From contig JAFVTJ010000085.1 of assembly GCA_017503305.1 (NCBI GenBank), forward strand, positions 1 through 6,178: a stretch of 6,178 nt of DNA, in the 5' to 3' direction. The notes under the pieces were generated by a model that did no database searches, was not told the DNA's origin, and was given only the letters and a program-made list of their open reading frames with translations. The stretch's first letter is position 1, and every line of letters begins with the position of its first letter. Shown piece after piece: positions 5,514 through 6,178 of the stretch. The position numbers and the translations under genes are program-made. Source of the stretch: Clostridia bacterium (GTDB lineage: Bacteria; Bacillota_A; Clostridia; Oscillospirales; Acutalibacteraceae).

Positions 5514-5543
5514 AAATACGGTGCCCAGTAGCACCGTATTTTT
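5514..5543 (+). terminator. intrinsic terminator after the pdaB relic
   Basis: A perfect 11-bp stem, AAATACGGTGC with GCACCGTATTT (5514-5524/5531-5541), surrounds a six-base loop and continues into T. With no intact gene ending here on the plus strand, it is probably left over from the decayed gene. It may still shield the downstream oxidoreductase gene. Confidence 0.85.
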
Positions 5544-5614
5544 ATATCTAATGGGTCGGAGAATAAGAAAGCAAGAAAAAAGGGTTAAATAATAAAACTG
5601 GCAGTAAAAAAATA

Positions 5615-5643
5615 TTGTTTTTTTCTTTCGTTTATCGTATCAT
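5615..5643 (+). promoter_or_regulatory. candidate promoter of the oxidoreductase gene
   Basis: The -35 TTGTTT (5615-5620) and -10 TATCAT (5638-5643, five of six matches) are separated by 17 bp. Transcription would begin near 5650, about 39 bases before the ATG. The rest of 5544-5614 shows nothing recognisable. Confidence 0.45.
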
Positions 5644-5688
5644 AAAGGTAACAGTAGTTCGATGGCGCTTTGTGTGATAGGAGATACT

Positions 5689-6178
5689 ATGATGGATAAG
5701 AAAAAAGTAATTGTTGTAGGATGCGGTTCGAGAGGTAAAACCTATACCGATATAATGAAATCTGATTTTGGCGACGATTTTAAGGTGGTGGCCTGTGCGG
5801 AGCCGATAGATGACCGCCGAAACTATATACAAAAAGAGCACTCTATTCCGGCGGACATGTGTTTTAAAAGCTGGGAGCCTATATTTGAGCGTCAAAAGTT
5901 TGCTGATCTTGTTATAATAGCAACTATGGACCGCGACCATTTTGCACCTGCTATGGCGGCGATCGAAAAGGGATATAATCTTTTGCTTGAAAAGCCTATC
6001 GCGGCAACACCCGAAGAGTGCCGCATAATACAAAAAGCCGCAGAGAAAAAAGGCGTTTTTGTTCTTGTTTGTCACGTGTTGCGGTACACCCGCTTTTTTA
6101 TGGCGCTTAAAAGTATTATTGATAGTGGCGAGATAGGTAAGGTTATGAATATTCAAGCTATTGAATGTGTGGGTGACG
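5689..6178 (+). CDS. Gfo/Idh/MocA family NAD(P)-dependent oxidoreductase (3' partial)
   Basis: The frame starts at ATG 5689, five bases after AGGAG (5679-5683), with a second ATG at 5692, and runs open to the window end (163 codons). The N-terminus is a Rossmann fold: VIVVGCGSRG (residues 7-16) binds the dinucleotide, and an acidic residue ends the second strand (E38 in CAEP). IATMDRDHF (77-85) and the family-defining E101-K102-P103 (LLLEKPIA) follow, then VCHVLRYTRFF (127-137), the start of the C-terminal substrate domain. The Lys of EKP contacts cofactor and substrate in this family. Members oxidise or reduce sugars, inositols and related polyols, or act in NAD-assisted glycoside cleavage. 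The substrate-determining half is missing, so no narrower call is possible. The gene has its own promoter-like sequence and is insulated by the terminator at 5514-5543. Confidence 0.9.
   Translation, partial: MMDKKKVIVVGCGSRGKTYTDIMKSDFGDDFKVVACAEPIDDRRNYIQKEHSIPADMCFKSWEPIFERQKFADLVIIATMDRDHFAPAMAAIEKGYNLLLEKPIAATPEECRIIQKAAEKKGVFVLVCHVLRYTRFFMALKSIIDSGEIGKVMNIQAIECVGD

Noticed and set aside
5632..6156. Long minus-strand open frame of 174 codons
   Set aside because: It is the shadow of the Gfo/Idh/MocA gene, which has a good ribosome site and clear family motifs; the minus-strand product looks like no protein family.

Overview
The window reads as the chromosome of an anaerobic, spore-forming Gram-positive bacterium of the class Clostridia, probably a gut Oscillospiraceae/Ruminococcaceae-type organism. 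This is inferred from three things: a PdaB-type sporulation deacetylase, a G5/M23 cell-wall peptidase, and a compact terminal-inverted-repeat element of a style I associate with those genomes. No rRNA, tRNA or CRISPR array was seen, and no phage gene was recognised.

Layout, left to right. (1) 1-1127: the 3' part of a cofactor-independent phosphoglycerate mutase-like gene whose start lies outside the window. (2) 1128-1386: a 259-bp gap with two perfect consensus DnaA boxes in inverted orientation, nested in a longer interrupted inverted repeat and lying next to a candidate promoter. (3) 1387-2067: a PAQR/hemolysin III membrane protein (TrhA). (4) 2068-2204: a terminator hairpin that shares bases with the promoter of the next gene. 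(5) 2205-3443: a membrane-anchored G5 + M23 peptidoglycan endopeptidase, followed by a strong terminator. (6) 3564-4322: a PdaB-like polysaccharide deacetylase whose Shine-Dalgarno sequence lies in the right arm of a hairpin. (7) 4323-4566: a 164-bp palindromic repeat with perfect 26-bp terminal inverted repeats, then a second copy of the last bases of pdaB, then a bidirectional terminator. (8) 4565-5389, minus strand: an AT-rich, unrecognised multi-pass membrane protein with a C-terminal zinc ribbon. (9) 5461-5543: a 51-bp relic of the middle of a pdaB-like gene joined to a terminator. (10) 5689-6178: the 5' part of a Gfo/Idh/MocA-family oxidoreductase that runs off the window.

The genes look like separate transcription units, since most have their own promoter-like sequence and terminator. 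Two neighbours, the M23 peptidase and PdaB, both act on the cell wall, and PdaB in Bacillus works on spore peptidoglycan. No complete new multi-gene system is visible. The least ordinary part is 4280-5545, where fragments of pdaB lie on both sides of an AT-rich orphan gene and beside a mobile-looking repeat. This suggests past pdaB duplication, insertion and decay.
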